From Lachnospiraceae bacterium UBA7199 (GTDB lineage Bacteria; Bacillota; Clostridia; Lachnospirales; Lachnospiraceae), in NCBI GenBank assembly GCA_002490775.1, contig DKUR01000100.1, forward strand, positions 1-61,584: a stretch of 61,584 nt of DNA, given 5' to 3'. Under the pieces are notes generated by a model. The model saw only the letters and a program-made list of their open reading frames with translations, ran no database searches and was not told the DNA's origin. This document shows positions 48,103 through 57,780 of this stretch, piece after piece (positions within the stretch are counted from its first letter, which is position 1; each line of letters begins with the position of its first letter). The position numbers and the translations under genes are program-made.

Positions 48103-49032
48103 ATGAAACTACTCAGTGCAATTGTTCCTTGCTACAATGAGGAAGAAAATATTGCAGACTTTTATCATGAATTTATAAAAAATGAAGCCTTTTTTAAGGA
48201 AAAAGAAGTGGAACTGGAAGTTTGGTATATTGATGACGGTTCTAAAGATGGCACCGCTTCTGAAGTGAAAAAGCTGATTCAAAAGGATGGACGCGTACAT
48301 TTGCTTTCCTTTTCACGAAATTTTGGGAAGGAAGCGGCTATTTATGCAGGCCTTGAAAAAGTAAATGGTGATTATGTAGTGTTTTTAGATGCAGACCTTC
48401 AGGATCCTCCAGCGCTTTTACCGGAAATGTTTGGATTTTTGGAAGAAGGGTATGATTCTGTAGCTACCAGACGGGTTACCCGTAAAGGAGAGCCCCCCAT
48501 CCGGTCTTTTTTTGCCAGAATGTTCTACAGGCTTATGAGGAAGATATCAAAAACTGAGATTATGGACGGGGCAAGAGATTACCGTTTGATGACCAGACAG
48601 GTAGTGGATTCTATCCTTTCCATACAGGAATATAACCGATTCAGCAAAGGGATTTTTGGCTGGGTTGGCTTTGAAACAAAATGGCTTGAATTTGAAAATA
48701 TAGAACGGAAAAAAGGAGAGACAAAGTGGTCTTTCTGGAAACTGTTTCTTTATTCCCTTGACGGGATTACAGCTTTTTCTACGGCACCTCTTGGATTTGC
48801 TGCTTTTATGGGGGTACTTTTTTGTGTTTTTGCATTTGCACTTATTATTTTTACAATCGTCAGAAAAGCAATTTTTGGAGATCCAACTTCCGGCTGGCCT
48901 TCACTGGTTTGTATTATTTCTCTGATCAGCGGCGTACAGCTTTTTTGTCTGGGAATTGTGGGACAATATCTGGCAAAGACGTATATGGAGGTTAAAAGAA
49001 GGCCAATCTATCTTGTGAAAGAGGAAATATAA
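48103..49032 (+). CDS. GT2 glycosyltransferase, polyprenyl-phosphate type (GtrB-like)
   Basis: This 309-residue enzyme would transfer a sugar from a nucleotide donor to a polyprenyl phosphate. The GT2 core has SAIVPCYNEEENI at the start, WYIDDGSKDGT near 48 and FLDADLQDPPALLP near 95, the DxD motif. Two C-terminal membrane helices (about 230-255 and 262-285) and the tail KTYMEVKRRPIYLV are diagnostic of the GtrB/DPM1 group. It is the first gene of the polysaccharide operon, and its stop is adjacent to the next ATG. The product, a lipid-linked sugar, would be used for O-glycosylation or side-chain addition by a membrane GT such as the last gene of the operon. Confidence 0.9.
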   Translation: MKLLSAIVPCYNEEENIADFYHEFIKNEAFFKEKEVELEVWYIDDGSKDGTASEVKKLIQKDGRVHLLSFSRNFGKEAAIYAGLEKVNGDYVVFLDADLQDPPALLPEMFGFLEEGYDSVATRRVTRKGEPPIRSFFARMFYRLMRKISKTEIMDGARDYRLMTRQVVDSILSIQEYNRFSKGIFGWVGFETKWLEFENIERKKGETKWSFWKLFLYSLDGITAFSTAPLGFAAFMGVLFCVFAFALIIFTIVRKAIFGDPTSGWPSLVCIISLISGVQLFCLGIVGQYLAKTYMEVKRRPIYLVKEEI

Positions 49033-49800
49033 ATGAATCAGTTGGAGGGACTTGTCAGTATCATCGTTCCGGTGTATAATGCCGGTATTTATATAGAAGA
49101 AACAATAAATTCCGTATGTGCCCAGACCTATACGGAATGGGAACTGATTTTGGTGGATGATCAATCTAAAGATAATACTCTGGCAGTGGTCAAAAGCTGT
49201 CTGGACGCTAAGGGCGATGAAAGAATTCGTCTGATTGAAAAAAAGACAAATGAGGGTGCTGCTGCCGCCAGAAATACAGGAATAGATGCTGCAAAAGGAA
49301 GATTCATTGCTTTTCTTGATGCAGATGATTTGTGGATGCCGGACAAGCTGGAAAAAGAGCTTGCATTTATGCAGGAAAAACAGGCGGCATTTGTGTTTAC
49401 TGCTTATGAATTTGGGGATGAAAATGCACTGGGTACCGGAAAAGTCGTGCATGTGCCGGAAGAACTTACTTACAGGAAGGCGTTGTCCAGAACAGTGATC
49501 TTTACAACAACAGTCCTTTTTGACAGTGAAAAAACCGGCCGGGACCTTATTAAAATGCCAATGGTTAAAAGCGAGGACACTGCAGCCTGGTGGAAAATAT
49601 TAAAGTCCGGCATTACTGCATACGGACTTGATGAGGTGCTGGCGGTGTACAGAAGACCGCCCTCTTCCCTATCGTCCAATAAGCTGGAGGCGGTTAGAAG
49701 AATATGGAATTTGTACAGAAGAGAAGAAAAGCTTTCTTTGACGTACAGTTGTTATAATTTGTTTTTCTGGGCAGTTCGCGCCACGCTGCGAAGGCTCTGA
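49033..49800 (+). CDS. GT2 family glycosyltransferase
   Basis: This 255-residue protein is a soluble GT-A enzyme: VSIIVPVYNAGIYIEETINSVCAQTYTEWELILVDDQSKDNT at the start, NEGAAAARNTGIDAAKGRFIAFLDADDLW near residues 75-105 (DxD motif). The C-terminal part is short. It starts directly after the preceding stop. It presumably adds one sugar of the repeat unit; donor and acceptor are unknown. Confidence 0.9.
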   Translation: MNQLEGLVSIIVPVYNAGIYIEETINSVCAQTYTEWELILVDDQSKDNTLAVVKSCLDAKGDERIRLIEKKTNEGAAAARNTGIDAAKGRFIAFLDADDLWMPDKLEKELAFMQEKQAAFVFTAYEFGDENALGTGKVVHVPEELTYRKALSRTVIFTTTVLFDSEKTGRDLIKMPMVKSEDTAAWWKILKSGITAYGLDEVLAVYRRPPSSLSSNKLEAVRRIWNLYRREEKLSLTYSCYNLFFWAVRATLRRL

Positions 49801-49853
49801 AAACATGATTGATGCAATATCGCAAAAACCCTGCGGTGCATGTGGAGGTAAAA

Positions 49854-51272
49854 GTGAGACGTTTTGAAGCAATAAAAAGAGTGATTGTGCTGGGACTCAG
49901 CTTTGTAGGGCTTTTCATACAGACAATTATTTATGGATATATATGGATCAACTACTATTATCCTATTGTAAATGATTTTAACAGAGGCCTAAAATTTTAC
50001 CGTTATGGACACCTGCTGATTATTACGATATATTTTATTTTATTGTTTTTCTTTGCCAATACTTATGGCGGATTAAAAATTGGATATTTAAAAACAATAG
50101 ATGTGTTTTTATCACAGATGTTTTCACTACTTTTTGTAAACATTATCACTTATGGACAAATTTCACTTATGAATAATAATCTGGTTTTGCCGGATTATCT
50201 GATAGAGGCAACACTTATACAGGTTTTGTTTGCCGGTGTATGGACAGCGTTGTGTAATACCGTTTACCGCAAGGTGTTTCCGCCAAGGGAAATGCTGCTG
50301 ATTCACGGGGAACGCAACATAGATGATATTTTAAGAAAATTTGCATCCCGCAGGGACAAATACAAAATTGTAAAATGCATTGATGTAAAAGAAGGACAGG
50401 CAAAATTAGAAGAAGAGGTGGTAAAGGGCTATGGGGCTGTGGTGCTGTGGGATATTCCCACCCAGGAGCGCAATCGTCTTTTAAAGTTCTGCTACAGCAG
50501 GTTTATCCGAGTATATATGATGCCTAAAATTCCTGATGTATTGATTAAAGGATCTGACCAGCTTCATTTGTTTGACACCCCGATTCTTTTAACAAGAGAA
50601 TATGCACTGAAGATTGAACAAAGAGCAGTCAAACGTTTGATAGACCTTGTCTGTGCGGTTATTCTTTTAGTGGTAACATCGCCTTTTATGCTGATCACGG
50701 CAATACTGGTCAAATGTTATGACGGCGGGCCGGTATTATATAAACAGATACGCTGTACAAAGGGCGGCAGGGAATTTAAGATTATGAAATTCAGAAGTAT
50801 GCGTGTGGATGCAGAAAAGGATGGAGTAGCAAGGCTGGCGGCAAAAAATGATAACAGGATTACCCCGATTGGAAAGTTTATTCGCGCAGTGCGGATTGAC
50901 GAACTGCCCCAGTTGTTTAATATTCTGGCAGGGGATATGTCTTTTATCGGCCCAAGGCCGGAGCGGCCGGAGATTATCAGGCAATATGTGGAGGAAATGC
51001 CGGAGTTTGCGTTTCGCATGAAGGTGAAGGCGGGCCTGGCAGGTTATGCGCAGGTTTATGGAAAGTATAACACGACGCCTTATGATAAATTAAAGTTGGA
51101 TTTGTTTTATATTGAAAATTATTCCGTTTGGCTGGACTTAAAATTGATGCTTTTGACGTTAAAAATATTGATCAGGCCCGAAAGTACAGAAGGAGTGGAC
51201 AGCACGCAGGTAACAGCAATGAAGTCTCTGAAAGCGGAGGAATCTTTAGAAAATGAAAATGGAAATGAATGA
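49854..51272 (+). CDS. polyprenyl glycosylphosphotransferase (initiating sugar transferase)
   Basis: This 472-residue protein starts the repeat unit by placing a sugar-1-phosphate on undecaprenyl phosphate. Four N-terminal membrane helices are followed by a Rossmann-like CoA_binding region. A fifth helix (RLIDLVCAVILLVVTSPFMLI, near 275) leads into the catalytic domain with KQIRCTKGGREFKIMKFRSM, DELPQLFNILAGDMSFIGPRPERPE and the tail YAQVYGKYNTTPYDKLKLDL. The start is GTG 49854, five bases after GGAGG (49844-49848); the ATG at 49812 lacks a ribosome site. It shares 20 bases with the following gene. Confidence 0.92.
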   Translation: MRRFEAIKRVIVLGLSFVGLFIQTIIYGYIWINYYYPIVNDFNRGLKFYRYGHLLIITIYFILLFFFANTYGGLKIGYLKTIDVFLSQMFSLLFVNIITYGQISLMNNNLVLPDYLIEATLIQVLFAGVWTALCNTVYRKVFPPREMLLIHGERNIDDILRKFASRRDKYKIVKCIDVKEGQAKLEEEVVKGYGAVVLWDIPTQERNRLLKFCYSRFIRVYMMPKIPDVLIKGSDQLHLFDTPILLTREYALKIEQRAVKRLIDLVCAVILLVVTSPFMLITAILVKCYDGGPVLYKQIRCTKGGREFKIMKFRSMRVDAEKDGVARLAAKNDNRITPIGKFIRAVRIDELPQLFNILAGDMSFIGPRPERPEIIRQYVEEMPEFAFRMKVKAGLAGYAQVYGKYNTTPYDKLKLDLFYIENYSVWLDLKLMLLTLKILIRPESTEGVDSTQVTAMKSLKAEESLENENGNE

Positions 51273-52389
51273 AGAATATTTAAATAAAGGGATGGATTTA
51301 AAAAGGCTGGCGCTGTATCTTCAAAAAAAGATATGGCTTGTTATAATGTTTGCCATTTTGGGAGCTACCTGTGGCGGAATTATCTATCAAGTGGTGCGTG
51401 CAATGAAAATGCCGGTGGAGTATGCATCGGTTTCCAAATTATATATTAGCTTTGGCAACGATGAAAATGGAGATGTGTATCAGTACTATAATGGATATAC
51501 TTGGAATGATTTAATTGATGCGGATCCTATTTTAGATATAGTGATGAGTAATCTTCCGGGATATGACGCAGATCAGGTGCGCGAGGCTACTACGGCAGAG
51601 ATCTTATCAGATATCCGGCTTCTTACCATAACAGTAAGAGGAGACAATGAAAAATTTGTACGTGAAATCCGAAATGCAATGGAAAGCGGACTTCGGGAAT
51701 ACGCAAGGGATGCCAAGGAATTGAACCAGATTGCTGTGATCCGTTCCGGTGCACCAGAGAGAGTATATTGGGATGAAAGGACTACCGAGGCTTGTGTGAC
51801 GGGGGCAGTGCTGCTTGGAATTCTGGCAATGCTGATTATTGGATTTAGTTATGTATTGGATGAATCAGTGTATGTGCAGGAAGATCTGGAAAAGAAATAT
51901 GCCTGCAGGGCTCTTGGAATTCTTACACGGAATCAAAAAGGGCTTCAGCCTTATGCAAGAGAATTAAAGTCTAACCTTAAGTATCTTATGGGAGAAGAAA
52001 GAACCTTTGCGGTTTTAGACATGGATAATCATGCAGATACCCGGAAGCTTGAAGTAGAAAGGCTTCTGAATACAGATGATGCCGATGGACTGCTGGGGAC
52101 TATGCCGGCCGCTGAAGAGGACTTCACATGGAATATCCCAGGCAGGGAAAAGGCACCGGAAGTAAAAAGCGAGTGGGATATTATTGCTTTTAATGAAAAT
52201 ATTTTATCAGGAGAAGAGTGTAAAAAGATCAGAGAGACTTCCGGCGTGGTTATACTGCTTCCCTTTGGAAAAGATACAGGGCGTAAAACCTCCCGTATTT
52301 TATCCTTTTTGAAAAATCAGGATTGTAAGGTGCTTGGAATGGTGATTGCCCAGGCAGATGAAGAATTTTTAAACAGATATTTTGCATAA
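51253..52389 (+). CDS. Wzz-type chain-length protein with kinase-like tail lacking a P-loop
   Basis: This 378-residue protein has Wzz features: an N-terminal cytoplasmic helix and first membrane segment (LQKKIWLVIMFAILGATCGGIIYQV), an extracytoplasmic domain (about 50-180), and a second membrane segment (TGAVLLGILAMLIIGFSYVLDE, near 186). The cytoplasmic tail (about 215-378) resembles a bacterial tyrosine-kinase fold, ending VVILLPFGKDTGRKTSRILSFLKNQDCKVLGMVIAQADEE, but no Walker A motif is present where one would be expected. It may therefore be an inactive regulatory domain. It overlaps the previous gene by 20 bases. Confidence 0.75.
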   Translation: MKMEMNEEYLNKGMDLKRLALYLQKKIWLVIMFAILGATCGGIIYQVVRAMKMPVEYASVSKLYISFGNDENGDVYQYYNGYTWNDLIDADPILDIVMSNLPGYDADQVREATTAEILSDIRLLTITVRGDNEKFVREIRNAMESGLREYARDAKELNQIAVIRSGAPERVYWDERTTEACVTGAVLLGILAMLIIGFSYVLDESVYVQEDLEKKYACRALGILTRNQKGLQPYARELKSNLKYLMGEERTFAVLDMDNHADTRKLEVERLLNTDDADGLLGTMPAAEEDFTWNIPGREKAPEVKSEWDIIAFNENILSGEECKKIRETSGVVILLPFGKDTGRKTSRILSFLKNQDCKVLGMVIAQADEEFLNRYFA

Positions 52390-52440
52390 CAGATAGAAAG
52401 GCGGTACTGCGGCAGGTTTGTAAGTGCGCAGAGGAATGGG

Positions 52441-53232
52441 ATGAAATCGAAATTGCAGGTGTTGGTATCAACGGTAGATGCCCAGGTGGAAAAAACTGCT
52501 TCCAGAATGAATTTGGAAACAGACGCTATTATTGTGAATCAATGTGACCGGAATGCTGTTTTTGAATATATTTATAATGATAAATTGATTCAGTGTTACC
52601 TTATGACAGATCGGGGAGTGGGACTTAGCAGAAATACCGCGCTGATGCATTCTGACCATGAATATTGTTTGTTTTCAGATGAAGATATTGTTTTTGATCC
52701 CGGATATGAGAAGATCGTCTGCAATGCCTTTCAAAAGAATCCAGATGCAGATCTGATCACTTTTAACTTTAAAGTCCATCCAGAAAGAAAAACTTACTAT
52801 AATCAGGAGAATAAGAGAATACGCTGGTATAATTATGGAAGATATCCTACCTTTGCAGTGGCAGCAAGAACAGAGTCCCTGCGCCGGGCAAATGTAAGCT
52901 TTTCTCTTCTTTTTGGAGGCGGGGCCAGATATAGTAACGGGGAGGACAGTCTGTTTTTACATGACTGCTTGAAAAAAGGGCTGCACCTTTATGCGGACAC
53001 AGGGGAGCTGGGGCAGGAAACTTACAGAGAGTCAACCTGGTTTAAAGGATATACAGAAAAATTTTTTGTAGACAGAGGCGTATTATATCATTATCTTTAT
53101 GGAGGGATGGCGGAGGTTTTTTCGCTGCGATTCCTTTATGCACATAAAAAGGAAATGTTGAAGGAAATATCTGTGAACAAGGCATACAAACTGATGAAGC
53201 AGGGGATCAAGGAAGGAAAGAAGCGGTATTAA
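52441..53232 (+). CDS. glycosyltransferase, GT-A fold
   Basis: This 263-residue protein has a glycosyltransferase-like core: a variant N-terminal strand KLQVLVSTVDAQ, GLSRNTALMHSDHEYCLFSDEDIVFDPGYEKI near residues 60-90 (with a DED in place of DxD), and a C-terminal region with GGGARYSNGEDSLFLHDCL near 155-175, which positions a catalytic acidic pair. GAGG lies six bases upstream of ATG 52441. The family is close to glycosyltransferases in Firmicutes EPS clusters. Linkage unknown. Confidence 0.8.
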   Translation: MKSKLQVLVSTVDAQVEKTASRMNLETDAIIVNQCDRNAVFEYIYNDKLIQCYLMTDRGVGLSRNTALMHSDHEYCLFSDEDIVFDPGYEKIVCNAFQKNPDADLITFNFKVHPERKTYYNQENKRIRWYNYGRYPTFAVAARTESLRRANVSFSLLFGGGARYSNGEDSLFLHDCLKKGLHLYADTGELGQETYRESTWFKGYTEKFFVDRGVLYHYLYGGMAEVFSLRFLYAHKKEMLKEISVNKAYKLMKQGIKEGKKRY

Positions 53233-53237
53233 AAATT

Positions 53238-54347
53238 ATGATTTTATACATTTTTGTGGCGGTGCTTACAGTTTTTCTTGGATGGATGGTAAACAACCAC
53301 TGTAAGGTACAACAAAATATAGTCAGCAGGCAGCAGATACTAAACGGACTTTGTCTGGTATCTGTTTTTCTGCTTTTGTTTGGACTTGCTGCATGCAGGC
53401 TGAATGTGGGAAATGATTATGCAAAGTATGTAGAGTTTATGCACCTGATCAACTGTGATGCTTTTGTGCCTACGGAGGTGGGATTTAACTGGATTGTAAG
53501 GATTATTTACAGCCTTTCCGGTTTTGAAAATTATTTGTTGGTATTTGCCTTTTTTGCCTTTTTCACGGTTCTGGTGTTTATGGCAGCGATCTATAAGCAG
53601 GCGGATTCTTTTGGATTTTCCTTCTTTTTGTTTATGGCATTCGGATACTATTTTCAGTCTTTTAATACGGTAAGGTATTATCTGGCGCTGGCGATTGCGG
53701 TGGCAGCAATTCCTTATGTGCTTCGCAGGCAGTGGCTTAAATTTATTTTTCTGGTACTTCTCGGGGCAACGCTGCATAAATCTATTCTTGTGGTAATACC
53801 TTTATATTTTCTTGCTTCCCTTGCATGGAAGAAATGGCAGCTGGCATTGGCGGCAGTATTGTGTACAACTTTCTTTTTTATGCAGGATTTCTATTTAAAG
53901 GTGGTAGTATTTCTCTACCCCACTTATGAAGATACGGAGTATTTAGAGGGAGGAACGAGCCTTGTTAACATCGCAAGATGCTTGGCTGTCCTAATCTTTT
54001 CTTTGATATATTATAAAAAGTCTGTGAAGGACAGCAGGCGGAACATGTTTTATTTTTACTGCAATCTTGGGGCGCTGGTCATGTATGTATGCTGTTCTTT
54101 TCTTCCTATTATTTCAAGGATCGGGTATTATCTGACAATCACTCACATCTTTTTCCTCCCGGCGCTGATTCATGGGGTGGAAAACAGGAAGCTGAAAAAA
54201 ATATATACTGCTGGAGTGATTGGTGCGGCGGTTTTGTATTTTGCGGTGTTTATTTTAATGAAAGCCGGGAATGACGGGCTTCGTATTCTGCCCTATGAAA
54301 CCTTTATGTTTCATGATATGGTGCCGATCCTTTCGGATGTGAATTAA
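53238..54347 (+). CDS. EpsG family polysaccharide polymerase
   Basis: This 369-residue membrane protein has about ten helices, with the EpsG pattern: GLAACRLNVGNDYAKYVEFMH near residue 50 (the conserved NxGxDYxxY motif) and RYYLALAIAVAAIPYVLRRQWLKFIFLVLLGATLHKSILVV near residues 135-175. EpsG proteins act as Wzy-like polymerases that join repeat units on the outer face of the membrane. Only five bases separate it from the preceding gene. Confidence 0.87.
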   Translation: MILYIFVAVLTVFLGWMVNNHCKVQQNIVSRQQILNGLCLVSVFLLLFGLAACRLNVGNDYAKYVEFMHLINCDAFVPTEVGFNWIVRIIYSLSGFENYLLVFAFFAFFTVLVFMAAIYKQADSFGFSFFLFMAFGYYFQSFNTVRYYLALAIAVAAIPYVLRRQWLKFIFLVLLGATLHKSILVVIPLYFLASLAWKKWQLALAAVLCTTFFFMQDFYLKVVVFLYPTYEDTEYLEGGTSLVNIARCLAVLIFSLIYYKKSVKDSRRNMFYFYCNLGALVMYVCCSFLPIISRIGYYLTITHIFFLPALIHGVENRKLKKIYTAGVIGAAVLYFAVFILMKAGNDGLRILPYETFMFHDMVPILSDVN

Positions 54348-54358
54348 GGAAAAAGAAT

Positions 54359-55249
54359 TTGAGAGGAATGAAACAGGTGTTTTTTTCGATTATTGTAGTG
54401 TGTTTAAATCCGGGAGACAAGCTGAAAAAGACTCTGGATAGTATAAAGCAGCAGAGCTTTCGGGATTATGAGATAATTATAAAAGATGGGATATCCAGGG
54501 ATGGCTCTCTTGATTATGTAAGGAAACTTGCAGCGCAGCAGGAGTTTAAGAAGCAGGAACAATTTGAAAAAGACGGGAAAACAACCACTGTACCTGTGAT
54601 CAGGATTCTGGAAAAAAAGGACACCGGAATTTATGATGCCATGAATCAGGCGGTGGAGGAAGCTGCCGGAGCGTATGTCTATTTTTTAAATTGCGGAGAT
54701 TGTTTTTATTCGGAAGATGTGCTTAAAAAAATGGCAGAGTTTATAAAGGAAAAAGAAAATGCAGGTGTACCGGGAATTTTTTATGGAAATATTTTTGAAC
54801 GTCTTACCAGGCAGCAGGTGATTTCCAATCCTCATATAGATGCATTTGGATGTTATCGTAATGTGCCCTGTCATCAGGCCTGCTTTTATGACACAAGATT
54901 GGTTAAGGCCCATCCGTTTCAGACAAACTATCTGGTAAGGGCAGACTATGAACAGTTTTTATGGTGCTTTTTTAAAGGAAGCCTAAGGAGCAGCACAGCC
55001 TTTTACTATACAGAGCTTATGATTGCAGATTATGAGGGAGGCGGCTTTTCGGAAACAAAAGAAAACCGGAAGAGATCCCAAAAAGAGCATAAAGAAATTA
55101 CCCGGAAGTATATTCCGGCAGGGCAGCTTTTCAAGTTTAAGCTGATCATGTGTCTTACCCTTGCTCCGCTGCGTACAATGATTGCTGAAAACGAAAAAAC
55201 TGCGGGAATTTATAATCGTTTGAAAAAGATGCTGTATCTTCGCAGATAG
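54359..55249 (+). CDS. GT2 family glycosyltransferase
   Basis: This 296-residue protein has the GT-A core FSIIVVCLNPGDKLKKTLDSIKQQSFRDYEIIIKDGISRDGS, then DTGIYDAMNQAVEEAAGAYVYFLNCGDCFY near residues 85-115, where the usual DxD is CGD. The start is TTG 54359, or ATG 54368 with a tight ribosome site. It belongs to the group near colanic-acid WcaE/WcaA-like enzymes. Donor and linkage unknown. Confidence 0.87.
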   Translation: MRGMKQVFFSIIVVCLNPGDKLKKTLDSIKQQSFRDYEIIIKDGISRDGSLDYVRKLAAQQEFKKQEQFEKDGKTTTVPVIRILEKKDTGIYDAMNQAVEEAAGAYVYFLNCGDCFYSEDVLKKMAEFIKEKENAGVPGIFYGNIFERLTRQQVISNPHIDAFGCYRNVPCHQACFYDTRLVKAHPFQTNYLVRADYEQFLWCFFKGSLRSSTAFYYTELMIADYEGGGFSETKENRKRSQKEHKEITRKYIPAGQLFKFKLIMCLTLAPLRTMIAENEKTAGIYNRLKKMLYLRR

Positions 55250-55267
55250 AAAGGCATGGGGTAATTT

Positions 55268-56551
55268 ATGAAAAGAGTTTTGTGGATATGCAATATTATG
55301 CTGCCAGCCATAGGGCGGGAACTTCATTTACCTTACAGCAACCGGGAAGGATGGCTTTCCGGTATTTTTGAAAAGGTATGTGGAAAGGAGGCACCTTTTG
55401 TTTTAGGAGTCTGCTTTCCTCTTGACAGGCAGCAAAAGTTGACCGTACAGGGAGTGGAATGTTATTCTTTTGTGGAAAATCTAAATGCGCCGGAGGAGTA
55501 TGCACCAGAGCTGGAAACTACTTTCAGGCAGATCTTTGAGGATTTTAAACCGGATATGATTCATATTTTTGGAACAGAATTTCCTCATACGCTGGCAGCG
55601 GTAAGAGCTTTTCACAACCCTCGGAAAACATTGATTGGTATACAGGGATTATGTGGAGAAATTGCAAAGGTATACATGGCAGGCATTCCGGAAAAGGTGC
55701 AAAATCAAGTTACATTTCGGGACTGGCTGAAAAAGGATTCCATCCGCCAGCAGCAGGAGAAATTTAAAAAACGAGGGGCACATGAGCAGGAGGCCATAGC
55801 CGGATGTGGGAATATTACCGGAAGAACCCGGTTTGACCGGGAAGGCACCGCAAAGATTAATCCCCATGCACTATATTTTCCCATGAATGAAACCATGAGG
55901 AAAGAATTTTATACAGGGCAGTGGAATCTGCTTAAATGCCGGGAGCATAGTATTTTTTTTGGGCAGGGAGATTATCCTTTAAAGGGAATGCATTTTGTGC
56001 TTGAGGCGATGGCGATACTGATTCAAAAGTACCCGGATGCAGTGCTTACAGTAGCAGGAAACAGTGTAATAGAGCATCATACACTCAAGGAAAGAATAAA
56101 GCTTCCCGCCTATGGAAAGTACCTGCTTTCCCTGATAAAGAAATACAAGCTGGAGGATAAGGTATTTCTTGCCGGGAAGCTTTCCGCCCAGGAAATGAAG
56201 GAGCAGTTTTTAAGGTCCAGCGTGTTTGTCTGCGCTTCCGTACTGGAAAATTCTCCCAACACAGTAGGGGAGGCGCAGCTTTTAGGGGTTCCAGTGGCGG
56301 CCTCTGATGCAGGGGGAATACCGGATATGATCAGGGATGGAAGAGATGGACTTTTGTTTCCTGCCGGAGATGTGGCGGCAATGGCGGAAAAAATAGAAGC
56401 CTTATGGGACAGAAGCAAAGATGCCGATGGACTCTGCCTTGCAGAAAGAATATCTATGCAGGCAATCAAAAGAGCCCGCATTACCCATGATGCAGAAAAT
56501 AATTATTTAAGACTTGTGGAAATATACAGAGTGATAGGGGAAAGGGAATGA
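55268..56551 (+). CDS. GT4 family glycosyltransferase
   Basis: This 427-residue retaining GT-B enzyme has an N-terminal acceptor domain and a C-terminal donor domain with YPLKGMHFVLEAMAILIQKYPDAVLTVAG (about residues 238-266) and the EX7E-type block ENSPNTVGEAQLLGVPVAASDAGGIPDMIRDGRDGLLFPAG near 330-370. It shares ATGA with the next gene, implying translational coupling. It would extend the polysaccharide repeat unit. Confidence 0.9.
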   Translation: MKRVLWICNIMLPAIGRELHLPYSNREGWLSGIFEKVCGKEAPFVLGVCFPLDRQQKLTVQGVECYSFVENLNAPEEYAPELETTFRQIFEDFKPDMIHIFGTEFPHTLAAVRAFHNPRKTLIGIQGLCGEIAKVYMAGIPEKVQNQVTFRDWLKKDSIRQQQEKFKKRGAHEQEAIAGCGNITGRTRFDREGTAKINPHALYFPMNETMRKEFYTGQWNLLKCREHSIFFGQGDYPLKGMHFVLEAMAILIQKYPDAVLTVAGNSVIEHHTLKERIKLPAYGKYLLSLIKKYKLEDKVFLAGKLSAQEMKEQFLRSSVFVCASVLENSPNTVGEAQLLGVPVAASDAGGIPDMIRDGRDGLLFPAGDVAAMAEKIEALWDRSKDADGLCLAERISMQAIKRARITHDAENNYLRLVEIYRVIGERE

Positions 56552-57723
56552 CAGTTACCTTTATATCGAATTATATTAATCATCATCAGATTCCTTTTTC
56601 AAATGCCTGCTATGAGTTATTAGGTGAAAAGTACCATTTTATTCAGACGCAGCCTATGGAGCAGGAGCGGTTGTCTATGGGATGGAGCAGTGAGGGGGAA
56701 AAACTGCCTTATGTGTCTTTTGCTTATGAGGATGAAGCGTCCTGCAAAAAGCTTATTATGGAAAGTGATGTACTGCTTGCAGGCTGGAGCGGGCGTGAGG
56801 ATTTGGTGGAGGAGCGTTTAAATGCCGGAAAACTGACGATCCGCATCAGTGAACGCCTTTATAGGGAAGGGCAGTGGAAAGCTATTTCTCCAAGGGGCCT
56901 TTATCATAAATATAAAGAGCATACCAGATACAGGAAAAAACCTGCTTATCTTTTATGTGCAGGGGCATATGTGGCTTCTGATTTTCATCTCATTCATGCT
57001 TATCCGGGAAAAATGTTCAAGTGGGGATATTTTCCAGAGGTGAGATATTATGAAAAGAACCAGTTGATGCGGATGAAGCAGTCGGATGGACAGATTCATA
57101 TCGTATGGGCTGGCAGATTTATTCCTCTAAAGCATCCAGAGTATATGGTAAGGCTTGCCAGAAGTCTCAAAGGAGTGGAGAAATTTCACATTCATATGGC
57201 AGGTAGCGGAGAGATGGAAGAAGAATTAAAGCGTCTTTCCAGAGAATATAATGTGGAGGACAAACTTACCTTTTACGGATTTCAAAAGCCGGAAGAAGTG
57301 CGCTCTATTATGGAAAAATGCCAGATTCATATTTTTACCAGCAACTATTTAGAGGGCTGGGGGGCAGTAGTAAATGAAGCTATGAACAGCGGATGTGCGG
57401 TAGTTGCAAACGTGCAGGCAGGGGCAGTTCCTTATTTGATCCGGCACATGGAAAACGGTATGATTTATCCAGGTGGAAGCTATAAAAAAATGGAAGAAGC
57501 AGTTTGCTTTCTTTTGAAGCATCCAAAGGAAATGGAGCGGATGGGGGAAAAAGCCTATGAGACAATCACTGGATTGTGGAATGCGCCTCATGCGGCAAAG
57601 GAACTGCTTCGGATGATAGGGGAACTAAAAGAAGGCAATTTTATGCCGCCTAAGGAAGGTCCTTTAAGTCCAGCCGAAGTAATAGCACCAGAGCGGATGT
57701 ATAAGAGCATAGGCAGCAAATAA
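56548..57723 (+). CDS. GT4 family glycosyltransferase
   Basis: This 391-residue GT-B enzyme has the donor-side motif HIVWAGRFIPLKHPEYMVRLARSL near residues 188-210 and EGWGAVVNEAMNSGCAVVANVQAGAVPYLIRHMENGMIYPGG near 268-308 (EX7E variant). Its N-terminal part (FISNYINHHQIPFSNACYELLGEKY) is typical of the group that modifies a lipid-linked acceptor. It overlaps the previous gene by four bases. Confidence 0.9.
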   Translation: MTVTFISNYINHHQIPFSNACYELLGEKYHFIQTQPMEQERLSMGWSSEGEKLPYVSFAYEDEASCKKLIMESDVLLAGWSGREDLVEERLNAGKLTIRISERLYREGQWKAISPRGLYHKYKEHTRYRKKPAYLLCAGAYVASDFHLIHAYPGKMFKWGYFPEVRYYEKNQLMRMKQSDGQIHIVWAGRFIPLKHPEYMVRLARSLKGVEKFHIHMAGSGEMEEELKRLSREYNVEDKLTFYGFQKPEEVRSIMEKCQIHIFTSNYLEGWGAVVNEAMNSGCAVVANVQAGAVPYLIRHMENGMIYPGGSYKKMEEAVCFLLKHPKEMERMGEKAYETITGLWNAPHAAKELLRMIGELKEGNFMPPKEGPLSPAEVIAPERMYKSIGSK

Positions 57724-57743
57724 TTGGTTTTATAAATTTGTGT

Positions 57744-57766
57744 CGGAGCGATGCGCAAACGCTCCG
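57744..57766 (+). other. GC-rich hairpin between glycosyltransferase genes
   Basis: CGGAGCG (57744-57750) and CGCTCCG (57760-57766) pair perfectly around a nine-base loop, 15 bases before ATG 57781. There is no T run, so it is more likely an mRNA-processing or stabilising structure inside the operon than a terminator. Confidence 0.5.
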
Positions 57767-57780
57767 GAATGGAGAATAGA

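Noticed and set aside
57744..57766. Internal terminator splitting the polysaccharide operon
   Set aside because: The hairpin lacks a T run and the genes on both sides are coding in one direction with short gaps, so it is not a convincing terminator.
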